A stretch of 64,000 nt of DNA from Luteimonas suaedae (GTDB lineage: Bacteria > Pseudomonadota > Gammaproteobacteria > Xanthomonadales > Xanthomonadaceae): contig NZ_VSSP01000010.1 in NCBI RefSeq assembly GCF_008312895.1, positions 62,001-126,000 of the forward strand. Reading direction: 5' to 3'. Both the position numbers and the translations under genes were made by a program. Of this stretch, positions 62,788 to 64,000 are shown piece by piece (positions within the stretch are counted from its first letter, which is position 1; the number at the start of each line of letters is the position of its first letter). A model generated the notes under the pieces. That model did not search any database and had not been told where the DNA came from. It saw only the letters and a list, made by a program, of their open reading frames with translations.

Positions 62788-64000
62788 ATGCGCACATGCC
62801 CCACTCCGTTGCTTCACCGGCCTCCCGCCGTCTTGGATCCGCTGCGTCGTGGTGGCGCACTGTGGATGCCGTTGTTGCTGTCGTCGCTGCTGCTGGCGGC
62901 ATGTCGCACGCCCGGCGCCGGCGGCGATGCCGGCACGGATCACGGCATGGTCGTGGCCGCGCATCCGCTCGCGGTGGAAGCCGGCACGCGCATCCTGCAA
63001 GGCGGTGGCAGCGCGATCGATGCGGCGGTGGCGGTGCAGATGATGCTGGGACTGGTGGAGCCGCAGAGCTCGGGCATCGGCGGCGGCGCGATCGTCATGA
63101 CCTACGATGCGTCCACCGGCGAGGTCACCGGTTATCTGGGGCGCGAAACCGCGCCCGCCTCCGCCTCACCGGCAATGCTGCGCGACGACGACGGCCGCGC
63201 GCTGCCGCGCGCCGAGGCGATGCTGGGCGGCGTGGCCACCGGCGTGCCCGGCGCGGTGTCGGCATTCGCCGCCGCGCACCGCGCGCACGGGCGCCTGCCG
63301 TGGGCGGCATTGTTCGGCGACACCATCGACCGCGCCGAAGCGGGCTTCGTCATCGGCCCGCGCCTGGCGCGGCACATCGATGGCCGCTTCCCGCAGGCCT
63401 CGGCACCGGACGTAGTCGGCTACTTCTCGCATCCCGACGGTACGCGCATGCAGGCCGGCGACCGGCTGCGCAATCCCGACTACGCCGCAACGCTGCGCAC
63501 GCTGGCGCGCGAGGGCGCCACCGCGCTCCATCGCGGCGAGATCGCCGCCGACATCGTTGCGCGCACCGCCGCACCACCGCTGGCAGGCGGCATGACCACG
63601 GAAGACCTGGCCGCGTACACGGCCGAGACCGTTCGCCCGCTGTGCCGGCCGCTGCGCGCCTACGTGCTGTGCGTGCCGCCGCCACCGGCCAGCGGCGTCG
63701 GCCTGTTGCAGTTGATGCTGCTGCTGGACGGGACCGACATCGGCACGCGCGGCGCGGACGATCCGCGGGCCTGGTTCCTGTTCGCCGAGGCGAGCCGTCT
63801 CATGTATGCCGACCGGGATCGGTACGTGGGCGATCCGCGCTTCGTGTCCGTTCCCGTCGACGGCCTGCTCGACGCCGGTTACCTCGACGCGCGCCGGGCC
63901 CTGATTGGCGACACCGCGGCCCCGCAATACGCGGCCGGAACGCCTGCGGGCGCACCGCCGCGCGTGGACGACGCCACCCGCGAGCCGGCCGGCACCAGCC
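62788..64000 (+). CDS. Second gamma-glutamyltransferase, lipoprotein type, truncated by window end
   Basis: The frame is open to the window end (404 codons). It has a hydrophobic lipoprotein signal with lipobox (MPLLLSSLLLAAC), so the ATG at 62866 is a possible start; the ATG at 62788 adds a 26-residue leader. Gamma-glutamyltransferase features follow: HPLAVEAGTRILQGGGSAID, SSGIGGGAIVMTYD, GGVATGVPGAVSAF and a MYADRDRYVGDP segment. The last complete codons read Gly-Thr-Ser and the next base is C, so a following His would make this Thr the catalytic nucleophile. It differs clearly in sequence from the first ggt and is divergent from the TonB receptor. Confidence 0.88.
   Translation, partial: MRTCPTPLLHRPPAVLDPLRRGGALWMPLLLSSLLLAACRTPGAGGDAGTDHGMVVAAHPLAVEAGTRILQGGGSAIDAAVAVQMMLGLVEPQSSGIGGGAIVMTYDASTGEVTGYLGRETAPASASPAMLRDDDGRALPRAEAMLGGVATGVPGAVSAFAAAHRAHGRLPWAALFGDTIDRAEAGFVIGPRLARHIDGRFPQASAPDVVGYFSHPDGTRMQAGDRLRNPDYAATLRTLAREGATALHRGEIAADIVARTAAPPLAGGMTTEDLAAYTAETVRPLCRPLRAYVLCVPPPPASGVGLLQLMLLLDGTDIGTRGADDPRAWFLFAEASRLMYADRDRYVGDPRFVSVPVDGLLDAGYLDARRALIGDTAAPQYAAGTPAGAPPRVDDATREPAGTS

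Overview
The window is a GC-rich (roughly 70%) chromosomal segment from a gammaproteobacterium, most likely a Xanthomonadaceae member of the Lysobacter/Luteimonas type. Pointers are the lptM-dapF-yigA(DUF484)-xerC-hslV-hslU order, an HslV with an N-terminal propeptide, algZ-algR next to hemC, a homodimeric-type AceE, an OpgD/OpgH pair, TonB-dependent receptors, and many short palindromic repeats in the spacers. No rRNA, tRNA, CRISPR array, prophage or insertion sequence was recognised.

Layout. 1-4.4 kb: the end of a cytosine-deaminase-like gene, an AraC regulator, an HExxH secreted protein, OsmC, a VOC protein, an AAC(3)-I-like acetyltransferase and a PemK/MazF toxin with no visible antitoxin. 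4.4-10.1 kb: the minus-strand housekeeping run lptM-dapF-yigA-xerC-hslV-hslU, plus a YbaN-like protein. 10.1-18.6 kb: two tandem S9 prolyl oligopeptidases, a WYL regulator overlapping a patatin lipase, and a lipoprotein. 18.8-25.9 kb: a SoeABC-like molybdoenzyme (catalytic, iron-sulfur and membrane-anchor subunits) with an SLC13 anion permease inserted between the first two subunits. 26.2-36.4 kb: a DUF481 outer-membrane protein, hemC, algR/algZ, a carboxylesterase, opgH/opgD and two small exported proteins. 36.9-45.2 kb: aceE, a sensor kinase/Rcp1-type regulator pair and maeB. 45.2-52.8 kb: a minus-strand dctA-esterase-porin operon, divergent from a hybrid sensor kinase, followed by a LuxR-type response regulator.

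The most interesting region is 52.8-64 kb. Genes resembling D-glutamate N-acetyltransferase (dgcN), N-acetyl-D-glutamate racemase (dgcA), a lipoprotein N-acyl-D-amino-acid deacylase, a GltS glutamate symporter, two gamma-glutamyltransferases and a TonB-dependent receptor lie together. They read as a route for taking gamma-D-glutamyl or N-acyl-D-amino-acid material across the envelope and converting D-glutamate to L-glutamate. The same 15-bp palindrome (ATAACCTGCGGTTAT) occurs in both divergent promoter regions that bound the locus, with a 12/15 copy beside one of them. One copy lies 42 bp from the start of the LuxR-type response regulator gene, so this may be one regulon. This is inference from gene content and visible sites.

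The window is also rich in structured repeats: four inverted-repeat doublets of 140-146 bp whose ends read GTAGGAG/CTCCTAC, a 269-bp element with 29-bp inverted ends that carries the stop codons of both flanking genes, a heptamer hairpin between hslV and hslU, and REP-like palindromes translated in frame inside the soeA- and soeB-like genes.
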